Below are positions 1 to 8,834 of a DNA stretch of 37,208 nt, piece after piece. A program made the translations under genes and the position numbers. A model generated the notes under the pieces. That model had not been told where the DNA came from and did not search any database. It worked only from the letters and a program-made list of their open reading frames with translations. Source of the DNA: Mucilaginibacter sp. (GTDB lineage Bacteria > Bacteroidota > Bacteroidia > Sphingobacteriales > Sphingobacteriaceae); contig JAQNCM010000408.1 in assembly GCA_029237615.1 (NCBI GenBank), positions 1 to 37,208 of the forward strand, written 5' to 3'. The stretch's first letter is position 1. Every line of letters starts with the position of its first letter.

Positions 1-1031
1 CGAGGCGTAGGTAGGATATAAAATTTATCCTCCTTTTGTTCAATTTTAAGGATAGGGGATTTGCAGGGTCGGGTTTTGGTAGACATTAGACCGTTGAGAT
101 AGCCCTCTGTTAATTCCCTTGCTTCGGCTTGATTAGAAAGATAGTTAAATTTAGGAGCGATCCATCGCTCCATGTCTGCCATCTGGCAACCTACGATAAG
201 CCGGGCATCAAATAACTGTTTGAATGCGTCGGCCAGCTGATTGCCAAAACCACGGAACACCAACGGTTTGTCCGGTGCCTCATCTGATAATAATAGTCTT
301 TCAAGTTTGGGGTGATCTGCGGAAACAAAATACTCTCTTAATAAGTCGAGCAATTGCGAGGCAATACCCGGTTTAAAAGTGGGGTAGCGATCTATTGGTT
401 TAGTAGGTGACCCATTTTCAAACAATAACTCCGGTTCTTCACTTTTTCTTGGTTCTGTCGGATTCTCGGTCTGCTTCGCTTCCTGCTTTTTATCATGAAG
501 ATATTTTTGGAATTCTTCAAATGAAATGTGATCCTTGGTCGAATTTGCCGCATCATAAATTAGTTCCATCAGAAACTTCTCGCGTAACTTAACAGAATCG
601 CCCAGGTCCTCCGAAAATTTGGAGGTCACTTCAATATTAGCGCCGTCAGACTGAAGATTATTCACGATGAACAAATACTCCAAACGGACAGAAAAAATAA
701 AAGAGCGATCATAAACTAGCTTCATTTCCGAATAGTGCTGATTATAATTACCCCAAAACTCTTTAAACCGGCTGCGAACTTTAGACAATTCAGCCAATTG
801 AAGTTTAATACGCTCTTTATCTAACGTAATTAGATCAATAAAAGCCATATCCTTTAACACCCTTAATTCGCTCCTATAAGAAAAGGAATCATAGTATTGG
901 GTTTGGTAGGTTAAATCATAGGCTTTAACATGCCTCTTTTCATTCGTGCCCGATTCCCTTTGGAGATAATCTTCGATAATTCGTAGATCAAAAGTTTGAA
1001 TACGGGTCAGAAAGTCTTTAAGATGCAGCAT
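1..1031 (-). CDS. Unknown protein, 3' end cut by window edge
   Basis: A continuous open frame runs from an ATG at 1031 down to base 1 without a stop, giving at least 343 codons; the C terminus lies outside the window. I do not recognise the family. The N-terminal ~160 residues are helix-rich and charged. Around residues 185-215 there is a low-complexity linker rich in Lys, Glu and Pro. A C-terminal part follows that ends CKSPILKIEQ before the edge; this kind of ending is, from memory, shared by many uncharacterised Bacteroidota proteins. No signal peptide or membrane segment is seen. Base composition is AT-rich, unlike the GC-rich operon to its right, so it may not belong to that cluster. The frame is supported by length and plausible protein composition only. 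Confidence 0.7.
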   Translation of the reverse strand, partial: MLHLKDFLTRIQTFDLRIIEDYLQRESGTNEKRHVKAYDLTYQTQYYDSFSYRSELRVLKDMAFIDLITLDKERIKLQLAELSKVRSRFKEFWGNYNQHYSEMKLVYDRSFIFSVRLEYLFIVNNLQSDGANIEVTSKFSEDLGDSVKLREKFLMELIYDAANSTKDHISFEEFQKYLHDKKQEAKQTENPTEPRKSEEPELLFENGSPTKPIDRYPTFKPGIASQLLDLLREYFVSADHPKLERLLLSDEAPDKPLVFRGFGNQLADAFKQLFDARLIVGCQMADMERWIAPKFNYLSNQAEARELTEGYLNGLMSTKTRPCKSPILKIEQKEDKFYILPTP

Positions 1032-1239
1032 ATACCATTAAGTTAGATGATTATTTCCAAATAACAAATGCGCGAGTATTTAGTTCAAAAATTGCCTTTT
1101 ACTGTTTCTTCAGTTTTTCATTCGCGAATTAAAAAACCTAACTTAAGATAGATAAATCAACGTATTACTTGATATTAACGCCTACAATATAACGATCTGT
1201 TAAATATAAACTAAAGCTTGCTAGTCCGGCACACCCGAG
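1032..1239. other. AT-rich spacer, no gene seen
   Basis: This 208-base gap separates the left-edge gene from the 3' end of the patatin/peptidase operon. I see no open frame with protein-like content, no tRNA and no strong hairpin. The composition is noticeably more AT-rich than the operon to the right. It presumably holds the promoter of the left-edge gene, but I could not find a clear -7 TAnnTTTG box. Confidence 0.5.
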
Positions 1240-2058
1240 TTACCAACTAATAATCTTTCCCATCGGCCTTTTCCAGCCAATTGTGTTACCTGCAATTAAC
1301 GTAGCTTTGTGCAAATTTATCATCATGAGCACTGAAAAATTTTCATATTTTTTAATTTCTATCGGGCCAAAGTCACGCCTTGGGTCCCAGGTTATCATAA
1401 ACTGAAAGTATTTGGGTATCGCTTTTTCACCGTAAACAGTCCCCGCCACCAAGAAACCGGTATATTCATCTCTGTCCAACACCAGGTCATAGTGACCACG
1501 GCTTTCAAATTCGAGCCGAAAGCGGTCTGGCAGATCAGCCCGCCTCACTCCCAGGTCCACAAAATCAAAAATGCCGGCGTTCATTGCGATCGGTTTGGTA
1601 TCGCGGCCCACCCATTTTAAAGGGCGGGGATCGTGCTGGTTAAGCGGAACAGGTTTGGCTCCATTTTTAACCGGAAGTTTATAGATCTTTTCCAGGCGAA
1701 CTTCCGCGGATTTTTCGCAAGAACTGCCCACGTTGGAGATCCGGAAACGAAGATGCATTTGGATGATCTCCTCCTTTTCATTTTGAACTTTGGTCTTTTT
1801 TTGCCAGCGCTCCGAGGTACCCGTATCGATCCGAAAGCGCGGACGACGGAAGTATTCCAGTACGATATTGAGCGTTAAAGCAAAAATGATGGTGATAAAA
1901 CTGACAAAGATGGACACCCATTTCAGGAACACATCATCTGTATGGTCGCGCAAAAATGCATAGATCGTTTTGGCATTCTCGACGCATAAGAACGCTACTG
2001 CTAAAAGCAGCAGGATCAAAAGGATCGGGATCGTCAACTTCGTTTGGTCAATGCGCAT
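1240..2058 (-). CDS. Two-helix membrane protein of unknown family
   Basis: This 272-aa protein has two hydrophobic segments near its N terminus (about residues 8-26 and 46-68). A roughly 200-residue soluble domain follows, rich in beta-type sequence and charged residues (for example LRFRISNVG and FRLEFESRGHYDLVL). I do not recognise the soluble domain and see no catalytic motif. It is the last gene of the minus-strand operon, starting 44 bases after the stop of the metallo-beta-lactamase-fold gene, with the same high GC content. A membrane anchor or sensor/effector subunit for that operon is possible but is inference from position only. The start at 2058 places the first hydrophobic helix right at the N terminus, which fits. 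Confidence 0.75.
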   Translation of the reverse strand: MRIDQTKLTIPILLILLLLAVAFLCVENAKTIYAFLRDHTDDVFLKWVSIFVSFITIIFALTLNIVLEYFRRPRFRIDTGTSERWQKKTKVQNEKEEIIQMHLRFRISNVGSSCEKSAEVRLEKIYKLPVKNGAKPVPLNQHDPRPLKWVGRDTKPIAMNAGIFDFVDLGVRRADLPDRFRLEFESRGHYDLVLDRDEYTGFLVAGTVYGEKAIPKYFQFMITWDPRRDFGPIEIKKYENFSVLMMINLHKATLIAGNTIGWKRPMGKIISW

Positions 2059-2102
2059 GCCAGGTTTTAATAAAGATGCTTCAAATATTGTATTATTTGC
2101 TA

Positions 2103-3509
2103 TCAGCCCTCGATCGTATACGTGACCACAGTTTTGCTGGCCGTAATATCGACCTTCGCTAACAGCGCTCCCCAGTTGGCCTGCCCAATAGCGCCTGCCG
2201 GATCGCAGTCAGTCTCATAAACCATATCGGCGCGCAGGATCCGGTTTTTCGTCAGCTCCTTGATCCGTTTATAAAGATTGGCTGCGGGCATTTTCCAGCC
2301 GTTGACCTTGGTGATATTCGGGTCACTGATATCCACGGGGATCATGGCCACCAGTTCCGGGTGGGTCATTTTTTCCAGCGACTCCGGCAAGGTCGCGTTA
2401 TGACTGCAATGATGCCCGACTTTATACAGTACCGTTTGCTGGAGCAGTTTATCCAGCGAAACCGTTTGGCCGGCCCAGTCGATGGTTTTCCAGGACAACC
2501 AGTTACCCGTCTGCGCGTCGCCGACAAAAAGCAATACCTTTTGGGATTCCACCAGCTCGAAGGCCAGCACCAGGCTGCTGTTGTTGGTGTAGGCATCCAG
2601 GTAGAGCGCCATATTTTCCGCCTGGTCGAGCCAATCCTCATCGATATTGCGCCATTTGTTGGCCGGATCGCTATAGTTGATCATTAAAGGGTTGGTCAGG
2701 TGGTCCCGGGGTTTTTCGAACTTCTGGTCAAAAGGAAAAAAAGGCTCACCGGCGACTGGCTTACCCACAAAATTGGTCAGCCCCGCCATAAATCCGTCAG
2801 CCATATTCAATACCGGCGCGAGCTTGGAATCATAGGATTCTCCTTTACCGGGATTGATGTCAAACAGCAAATTATTATCCTTAGGGGGGCCGAGTACGTA
2901 AACTTTTACCGCTCCGGCATCCAGGCCGGGCAGGTCCATGATGGTGCCGGGGTAAAGGTAGCTGACCTGCTTACCGCCTAATGCTTTCAGGTTATTCAGG
3001 CCTTGCTGCGGCACGACCGGCGTGCTGTTTAGCGCCGGCGCATCCAAGCCGTAAAAACCCAGCACGTCATTGATATGCTCGGCGGCCTTGCTGGCGTTCA
3101 ATCCGTTGATCGCGCTTAAACTTTTGCTGATCTCCTGTAGCTTCGTGCTGAGTTTGCGCTGTCCGCCCGCGATCGCCTGCGCCTGCGTGTCATCCGGGCT
3201 ATCCAGCCAGGAGAGCCAGACATGGCCCGCGCCGATGGCTTTAAACGTATCGAAGGCATGCACATAGCCCGAAAGGTGGTCATTGTGCTGGTGGGTGCCC
3301 ACCACGACATCCAGCGGCTTGCCGCTCAGCTTGGTTTTGATATCGGCAGCGATCGATTGCATATGCGGGATGGTCGTGCCGTTATTGCGGAATGAACCGC
3401 AGTCGATTAGGATATGGCTTTCTTTTCCAGCCGAACTGAAGTTGAGCAGGAAACAGTCGCCGAGCTCGCCGACCGGGTACATGTGTACTTTTACTTGTAA
3501 TGGCTCCAT
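2103..3509 (-). CDS. ComEC-like metallo-beta-lactamase-fold hydrolase
   Basis: The 468-aa product carries the metallo-beta-lactamase-fold metal site: HQHNDH at residues 73-78 (HxHxDH), preceded by LIDCG at 35-39. A later acidic ligand lies in FVGDAQTG (D331) and a ComEC-like His pair in KVGHHCSH (H366/H367). The family binds two metal ions and hydrolyses phosphoesters, lactones or similar bonds; the ComEC-type branch includes nucleases and hydrolases, but the substrate here is unknown. There is no signal peptide, so it is probably cytoplasmic. I chose the ATG at 3509 rather than 3533 because it begins one base after the peptidase stop (TAA-T-ATG) and avoids a 23-base overlap. The protein is longer than a minimal MBL domain, with an insert at about 100-310. 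Confidence 0.88.
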   Translation of the reverse strand: MEPLQVKVHMYPVGELGDCFLLNFSSAGKESHILIDCGSFRNNGTTIPHMQSIAADIKTKLSGKPLDVVVGTHQHNDHLSGYVHAFDTFKAIGAGHVWLSWLDSPDDTQAQAIAGGQRKLSTKLQEISKSLSAINGLNASKAAEHINDVLGFYGLDAPALNSTPVVPQQGLNNLKALGGKQVSYLYPGTIMDLPGLDAGAVKVYVLGPPKDNNLLFDINPGKGESYDSKLAPVLNMADGFMAGLTNFVGKPVAGEPFFPFDQKFEKPRDHLTNPLMINYSDPANKWRNIDEDWLDQAENMALYLDAYTNNSSLVLAFELVESQKVLLFVGDAQTGNWLSWKTIDWAGQTVSLDKLLQQTVLYKVGHHCSHNATLPESLEKMTHPELVAMIPVDISDPNITKVNGWKMPAANLYKRIKELTKNRILRADMVYETDCDPAGAIGQANWGALLAKVDITASKTVVTYTIEG

Positions 3510-3510
3510 A

Positions 3511-5445
3511 TTAGTGAAAATGAAGGTGTGCAAAATTGATCGGGCTTAAAGCGGTATTTTCTTCATACATCGAATCGGTAAAGGAATAATCCTGGGTCGA
3601 ATCGCCTTGCTGGTAATCGGCCTGGGCCTGGAAGCGTTCCTGGCTGCGGATGTTCTTGGTGATGATATAGCTCAGGCTAAAGTCCTTGGAACTATCAAAG
3701 ATAATGGTCGAGCCGCCGCGAAAGCGGATCTCCTGCGGCTCGGCGCCGCCACTGTTGACTTTAATGTTGACCGACTGGGTGATGCTGACGATGACCTGTT
3801 CGAGGATCAGCCCCTGGTTACCCACACGGTAAGCCGGCCGCACCTTGTGGATCTCGATCGGTACAGCTTCGACCTTGTTGAGCGGGTTACCTTTCTCATC
3901 GTCAAAAATAAGTTCGTCGGTGGTCAAGCCAAGTTTTCTAAGCCACTGCTCCCACTCATCCTCGCTGAAATTCGGCCGTTTGGTATCCATCAGGAAAACG
4001 TGCAACTGCCGTTGGATCTGCTGTGAACGCTCCCACAGGGCTTTACGATCACTAATACTGGTCAGTTCCCTTACCAGCGGCTTCAGGAAATCAGCCGTGA
4101 CCTGTAGCGCCCGTGCCTGTACCGGGTTCAGATCCGGCGTCGACCATTGCAGGCTTTCTTCGGACAGCGTGTTGACCTGGTCGGGGAAGATCCCCCAGCT
4201 GCGGAAGGCATCGATCAGCGCGATCCGGTAATTATTTTCACCGGGCTGAGCAAATTCTATATCGGCAGTGATCAGCGCGCGCAGGAAATCGCCGAAAGTA
4301 ATATCAACCGGCGGACAGTAATCTAGCGCGCGGATAGCTATACTAAGCAAATGGCCCGCGATCTCGCAGACTTCCTGCGCCAGCCTCTTGGCCAGGTCGG
4401 GCGAAATCGAACCTTGCGGCAGGATGCCGGTACCGCCGCTGGCGATCCGGATCAGGTCGGCCGTTTTGTAGCTATACACTTTAATAAGGGCGTCAAAGAA
4501 GGTAGCCACCAGGATGGAACCGCGCTCATGCGGCTCGGTAGTGGTTTGGTAAAGCGCCGGATCCGCTTTGCGGCGTACCCATTTATCGCCAACATATTCG
4601 CCGATCCCGCTGCGCAACGCGCCACGGCCATTGGCCAGCGCGGTACCGAACTGGGTAGCCAGTTCGCCCAGGTAATTGAAATGGTTCAGGTCGCCGCCGC
4701 TCAAAGCGATCTGGCTGATCACCAGGTCGTTGATCGTAAAGCGCTGTAAAAGCGCGACGATGTCAGAAAAGCCCTCATGAAAAGCCGGGACATCGCGGTT
4801 GGTATTTTCCAGGAAACGCGGGTGAATGCTGTCGACCAGCGCATGGGTGACCTCGTGGGCAATAATATCCGGTGACAGGCAGCTAAAGATCGTCCCGCCC
4901 GGGAAATTGGTACCCTGCACCTGTAAGGCCGCCTTGAAATAACCAAACAGGATGGCCTTCTTACGCGTATCATAATAGGCGTTTGCGTCCCTGCGGGCAT
5001 GCGGGTAGATCCTGATCTGTCCCACGTATTCGTCCGGTTCTCCTTTTTTAACAAACCTGGCGTTCCAGATCAGCCGGCGCCCGAGCGCCTGCTCAAAAAG
5101 ATCCAGCGTTTTCATAGCGATCGTATAAACGAACTGCTGGTGGAATTGCGGGTTGCCTTCGCTGGGTGTCAGCCCATTTTGCGCCAGCACGCTGATATCG
5201 TCCAGGTTGACCGGTTCGTAAAAGCAGTTACTGGGCGGATCAACGTCTATGACCTCGAAATATTCGCCCGAAGGGCCGACATGGTTATTGAGCACCGTTG
5301 CCGCGCTGACCTCGGTCATCGGCACGCTAAGGTCCTCCCAGCGGATGCGATAAGTGGTTTCATTGATGCCCATCGTATCCAGCCGGGTGGAAAAACCCGG
5401 GTCGAGGGTGTAGCCCCGCAAGAGGCGGTGTACCTGTTTTGCCAT
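3511..5445 (-). CDS. Thermolysin-like (M4/gluzincin) metallopeptidase
   Basis: The 644-aa protein shows a gluzincin zinc site: HEVTH at residues 197-201 and a downstream EGFSD with E224 as the likely third ligand. A NAYY motif at 155-158 resembles the substrate-binding NAFW of thermolysin. Together these point to an M4-like endopeptidase core at about residues 100-430. There is no signal peptide or obvious inhibitory propeptide, which is unusual because M4 enzymes are normally secreted. It may therefore act inside the cell or be exported by another route. The C-terminal ~200 residues are not recognised and end in a His-rich tail (HLHFH). It starts 5 bases after the patatin stop and ends one base before the MBL start, so the three are surely co-transcribed. 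Confidence 0.87.
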   Translation of the reverse strand: MAKQVHRLLRGYTLDPGFSTRLDTMGINETTYRIRWEDLSVPMTEVSAATVLNNHVGPSGEYFEVIDVDPPSNCFYEPVNLDDISVLAQNGLTPSEGNPQFHQQFVYTIAMKTLDLFEQALGRRLIWNARFVKKGEPDEYVGQIRIYPHARRDANAYYDTRKKAILFGYFKAALQVQGTNFPGGTIFSCLSPDIIAHEVTHALVDSIHPRFLENTNRDVPAFHEGFSDIVALLQRFTINDLVISQIALSGGDLNHFNYLGELATQFGTALANGRGALRSGIGEYVGDKWVRRKADPALYQTTTEPHERGSILVATFFDALIKVYSYKTADLIRIASGGTGILPQGSISPDLAKRLAQEVCEIAGHLLSIAIRALDYCPPVDITFGDFLRALITADIEFAQPGENNYRIALIDAFRSWGIFPDQVNTLSEESLQWSTPDLNPVQARALQVTADFLKPLVRELTSISDRKALWERSQQIQRQLHVFLMDTKRPNFSEDEWEQWLRKLGLTTDELIFDDEKGNPLNKVEAVPIEIHKVRPAYRVGNQGLILEQVIVSITQSVNIKVNSGGAEPQEIRFRGGSTIIFDSSKDFSLSYIITKNIRSQERFQAQADYQQGDSTQDYSFTDSMYEENTALSPINFAHLHFH

Positions 5446-5450
5446 ATGGT

Positions 5451-7142
5451 TTAGGTTAATTTTTTGTAGAGGATATAAGGATCATCGTTAAAGGCCTTCC
5501 AGTCCCTGGTGAGCTGCACAACCAAAGCCGCTTCTTCAGTGCTTAAAGCAGGCTGCTTCAGGTAATATTTCAGCAGGTTATAGCAGGTGGTGAATTGCCC
5601 GGTCGCTACGATGCCGGCCAGTTCATCTTGCTGAAAGGGATCGAACCATAAGGTGGTTGGCATGCTGCGGGCTTTTTCAGCGATATCTTTCAGCCGCTGT
5701 TCCAGTTCCTGGATAACCGGCTTCGCGTTCAGCTCCTTTACGGGCGCGTCGATGGTTTTTGCCAGTTTCTCGTCGGTCTTTGGGGAAAGCTTGGCGTTGC
5801 TCAGGTCATAAATAGCATTACTGATCGTCATCGGCCCCAGATCCTTGTCCGCATAGATCATGTTATAATAAAGCCGTCGTATTTGTTTGAGGTAAAGATC
5901 ATCCGCCAAAAGGAATACCGATTTGAGCCGCGAGGTGACCATTTGTTTAAGCCGGCTGACGCGTATGGTCAGGAAATAATCGATATAGTTGAACATGACC
6001 ACCAGCCAGGTGCTTTTTGTTTTAAACGCTTGCTTTTTTTGCAGCGCCAGGAATATCACTCCGCCAATATAGCTTATGGCGAGCACGGCCAGTGGAATAA
6101 AAACAAATTTCATCCATTCGTGCCAGCCTCGGATCGCTGCAAAAACTGCGATAATCACGAAGGACAGCGCGGCCAGTTTGATCATATTGATGACTTGCTG
6201 CACCGTAAAAGCATTATACCAGCGCTTTTTTTCCATGGGCAGCGTGTAGCCGTCGACAAAATAACTGCCGACGTCGGTCAGGACCACCAAATCGAATTCT
6301 TTACCGGTGCCTTTACGACGGTCATTGGCTTTAAAAACGCTGTCGATGGCCTGGTTGTCGGCTACGCCGCCATCCATCAGCCCAAAACGTTCTTTGATGT
6401 CTTTGAAGGTTTCGTTGGAAAGTAGTTCTTTATCGGTGTCGGTAATGGTAAAAGGATTACTTTCATAAATGATCGCGTCGAGTAGCCCTTGCCGGCTCAG
6501 ACCGGCGTGGACAAAGTCATCCGGGAAAATAAAGGGTTCAAAACCGCCCGAGAAACAGGAAGAACAAGCCATCAGGTCACCCAGCTTTAAGTCGCCTGCC
6601 ACCTTCAGGTCTTTAAAATAAATATAGTAATTGCCGACCAGGCCATTGCTGATCCCGGCTTGCTGCGACTGGAAACGAAAACTGACGCCATTGGTAAATT
6701 CGGTGGAGTTGATACAGACCTCTTCTAAATGCGGGACAATACCCTCGCCCGGTTCATATAAGTTTTTAAATGTTTGCGCGCCGAACTTTTCATCATAAGC
6801 GATGGAAAAGGCGTTGATGAGGTTGCGGCTTTTGGTATCGCGTCCCTCCCAGGGCTGCTTTGCCTTCAGGATCTCGAAAACGCGGGCGATCAGGGTTTCA
6901 CCCTCCATCGCCGCCAGTAAAGCTTTATAGGTCACTGAAAATTCGTCGCCCTGGAACACGCCAATGCTGTAGGCGATATTGGTCATGCTGCCGCCGGAAG
7001 TGGAGCCGATAAATTTGACGTTGTTAAGCAGGGGCTTGTCCCAGCCCGGGGGCTGGAGCTGATTCAGGTAAGACAGGGTTCCGAGCGAAAATGCCGCTGC
7101 ACGGAAACCGCCGCCCGAGAAAGCAAGAGCAATGTTCTTCAT
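5451..7142 (-). CDS. Patatin-like phospholipase with internal membrane hairpin
   Basis: The 563-aa protein begins directly with a patatin domain: oxyanion motif SGGGFRAAAF (residues 9-18), nucleophile motif GSTSGGS with Ser49, and the catalytic DGG with Asp257 (LMDGGVADNQ). The family uses a Ser-Asp dyad to cleave acyl chains from lipids. The first Gly of the GxSxG motif is Ser here, a variant seen in some bacterial patatins. After the catalytic domain there are two hydrophobic segments (about 319-337 and 344-366). A ~195-residue helical C-terminal region of unknown type follows. The enzyme thus appears to be membrane-anchored rather than soluble. It is the first gene of the operon leading to the peptidase, MBL and two-helix genes. 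Activity on phospholipids is a family-based expectation. Confidence 0.88.
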   Translation of the reverse strand: MKNIALAFSGGGFRAAAFSLGTLSYLNQLQPPGWDKPLLNNVKFIGSTSGGSMTNIAYSIGVFQGDEFSVTYKALLAAMEGETLIARVFEILKAKQPWEGRDTKSRNLINAFSIAYDEKFGAQTFKNLYEPGEGIVPHLEEVCINSTEFTNGVSFRFQSQQAGISNGLVGNYYIYFKDLKVAGDLKLGDLMACSSCFSGGFEPFIFPDDFVHAGLSRQGLLDAIIYESNPFTITDTDKELLSNETFKDIKERFGLMDGGVADNQAIDSVFKANDRRKGTGKEFDLVVLTDVGSYFVDGYTLPMEKKRWYNAFTVQQVINMIKLAALSFVIIAVFAAIRGWHEWMKFVFIPLAVLAISYIGGVIFLALQKKQAFKTKSTWLVVMFNYIDYFLTIRVSRLKQMVTSRLKSVFLLADDLYLKQIRRLYYNMIYADKDLGPMTISNAIYDLSNAKLSPKTDEKLAKTIDAPVKELNAKPVIQELEQRLKDIAEKARSMPTTLWFDPFQQDELAGIVATGQFTTCYNLLKYYLKQPALSTEEAALVVQLTRDWKAFNDDPYILYKKLT

Positions 7143-7375
7143 GTGAGGTTTGGATTTAAAATAACTTTAAGACTGGAACGTACTGCGCTGTAATTTAGTA
7201 ATTTAAATCAAAATGTCAAGCCCGTATTTTAACGGTACTTATAAAAAAAGCGCATTTCTTAAATAAATTTGCGTGTTAGCGGATAATTAGTAAATTTAAG
7301 GTTTAACTGCTTCGTTTTAAAACAGTTGAATACCCTTGACTTATCCTGCATGAATTACCTCCTTAATTTCCGGCG
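7143..7375. promoter_or_regulatory. Divergent intergenic region with candidate promoter
   Basis: This 233-base AT-rich gap lies between the start of the patatin operon (minus) and the start of the single-helix membrane protein (plus), so it should hold promoters for both. On the plus strand TAAATTTG at 7264-7271 matches the Bacteroidota -7 box TAnnTTTG, about 105 bases ahead of the ATG at 7376. No good -33 TTTG stands at the expected distance, so the match is partial. I found no exact -7 box on the minus strand. Confidence 0.4.
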
Positions 7376-8401
7376 ATGAAAGAAAATAAACTCAGCGGTG
7401 ATCTGAACCTGAATGTAAAGGTCGAAAACCCGGCGCCGGAGCCCGCACCCCCGGAACGCTTCCTGGGCATGTCCACCGCCGGGCTGGATTTCTTCAAATG
7501 GATCATTGGTACGGTGATCCTCGGCGCGGCAGGTTTGTGGATCAATTGCAGTATACAGACGCATCAACTCAAACTTACCCAGGTCAAAGACAGCGTGCAA
7601 TTGCGGCTACAGCAAATGGAAGTCGATTCCAAGCTGATCACCGCGGTATCCGAAAAGTTCGACGACCAGGAGACTGACCAGGCTAAGAACCATCAAAAGG
7701 AAATCAATTACTTACAATTCATCATCACCTTTGTATCGACCGACAGCCTGGTTAAAAATATTCATAACCGGCTAAACAGCCTCAACGGCGTGATCACCAC
7801 TAACAATTTAAAACAGGTGGTACCGGACGCGGCAACCATCACGCAAAAAACAAGTCAATTATCCAACGGACTGTCGGTTAAACTGCAAAAAGATGCCGCC
7901 CATGCGCCCAAGGTGAACCAGTCCATGACACAGTTTAATACCGATCAGGAGAACCTGGTCAAGACCAGTCCTACCGGTACGCCCTTGCTGGATACCAATC
8001 AAACGACCGCCGTGCTAACGAATATCAACAAAGCCGCAGTTACAACGGTTCCGGGGAAGATCGAGAACAACTTTTACCTTGCCGTCGGTCCGCAAACGCT
8101 TTACTGTAAAGCTGGTTATTTTGTCGTTTTCAATAATGCGCTACGCGTGGATGTGAACGCGACCGATCCCGCCAACCAGGTCGCGACTGTAGGTTTCAAA
8201 AAGGCGGGAACCAATGACTTGGTCGACCCGTCCCTGGCCAGTGTTGTCTTAAGTAAAAATGCGCCGCTCACCGTTGACTACGGGGGTTACCGCTACCAGG
8301 TCAATTTAAGTTATATTGGCCATGCCGGGATCAATCCCTTCACCCAGGCGGCTTATATCACGGTTACGGTTTACCAGCAACAGGCTGTGCCCAAAAAATA
8401 G
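7376..8401 (+). CDS. Single-helix membrane protein of unknown family
   Basis: The 341-aa protein has a short Pro-rich N-terminal part and one hydrophobic segment at about residues 38-57. A helical, probably coiled region (about 58-130) rich in Gln, Lys and Asp comes next. A Thr/Asn/Gln-rich stretch and a C-terminal beta-type domain (about 225-337) follow. I do not recognise any domain. It is the only plus-strand gene in the GC-rich block and lies back to back with the patatin operon, sharing its composition, so it may belong to the same system. Its last 31 bases overlap the end of a possible small gene on the other strand. An alternative reading as a phage- or surface-related fibre protein cannot be excluded. 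Confidence 0.75.
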   Translation: MKENKLSGDLNLNVKVENPAPEPAPPERFLGMSTAGLDFFKWIIGTVILGAAGLWINCSIQTHQLKLTQVKDSVQLRLQQMEVDSKLITAVSEKFDDQETDQAKNHQKEINYLQFIITFVSTDSLVKNIHNRLNSLNGVITTNNLKQVVPDAATITQKTSQLSNGLSVKLQKDAAHAPKVNQSMTQFNTDQENLVKTSPTGTPLLDTNQTTAVLTNINKAAVTTVPGKIENNFYLAVGPQTLYCKAGYFVVFNNALRVDVNATDPANQVATVGFKKAGTNDLVDPSLASVVLSKNAPLTVDYGGYRYQVNLSYIGHAGINPFTQAAYITVTVYQQQAVPKK

Positions 8402-8631
8402 CTTTGCTTCCAGAACTTCACGTATAAACCGGCTAAAAGCAACACGGTCAGCACGATCAACGCCAAAGTCGATGGCTCAACCTTAAAGCTGATCTTGGTG
8501 AGGTCGAAAGCCTTTTTGCTCTCTACTGCGCCGAGCAAGCTGACGATCACCATCAGCAGTATGGTTTCGCAAAAACCACAGAAAAACAGTCTGGCAAACG
8601 CACATGCTGTCCTCGCGGTTGCGATTAACAT
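8371..8631 (-). CDS. Possible small two-helix membrane protein
   Basis: This 86-aa open frame encodes two hydrophobic stretches (about residues 20-36 and 54-70) separated by a polar, Lys-containing segment, and ends with Trp/Cys residues. The pattern resembles a small membrane protein. It lies downstream of the ECF sigma gene on the same strand after a gap of about 200 bases, and its 3' end overlaps the opposite-strand gene. No ribosome site or homologue is recognised, so it may be chance. A start at the internal Met near residue 27 is also possible. Confidence 0.35.
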   Translation of the reverse strand: MLIATARTACAFARLFFCGFCETILLMVIVSLLGAVESKKAFDLTKISFKVEPSTLALIVLTVLLLAGLYVKFWKQSYFLGTACCW

Positions 8632-8834
8632 TGTAAGCGGCCTGGAAACGAAATTTCGAGTAACGGTTTAGATCTCGCTAAACGCACCATAGTCATCCGA
8701 CCTCATTTGGTCAAGCAATTCAAATCAGAAAGACATTCTAACTCACTCACGGTTAATCAATCAGGAAAACGAATTTACAGAAATTTTATTTGGAAAAGTT
8801 ATAGCTTGATGAAACTCGCAATTCTTTTGCCGCT

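Noticed and set aside
3509-3533. Earlier ATG start for the MBL-fold protein
   Set aside because: It would add eight non-family residues and overlap the protease by 23 bases, while the ATG at 3509 follows the stop by one base.
3607-5454. Long plus-strand open frames opposite the protease gene
   Set aside because: They are by-products of high GC codon use in the protease; no family-like sequence or own start context was seen.
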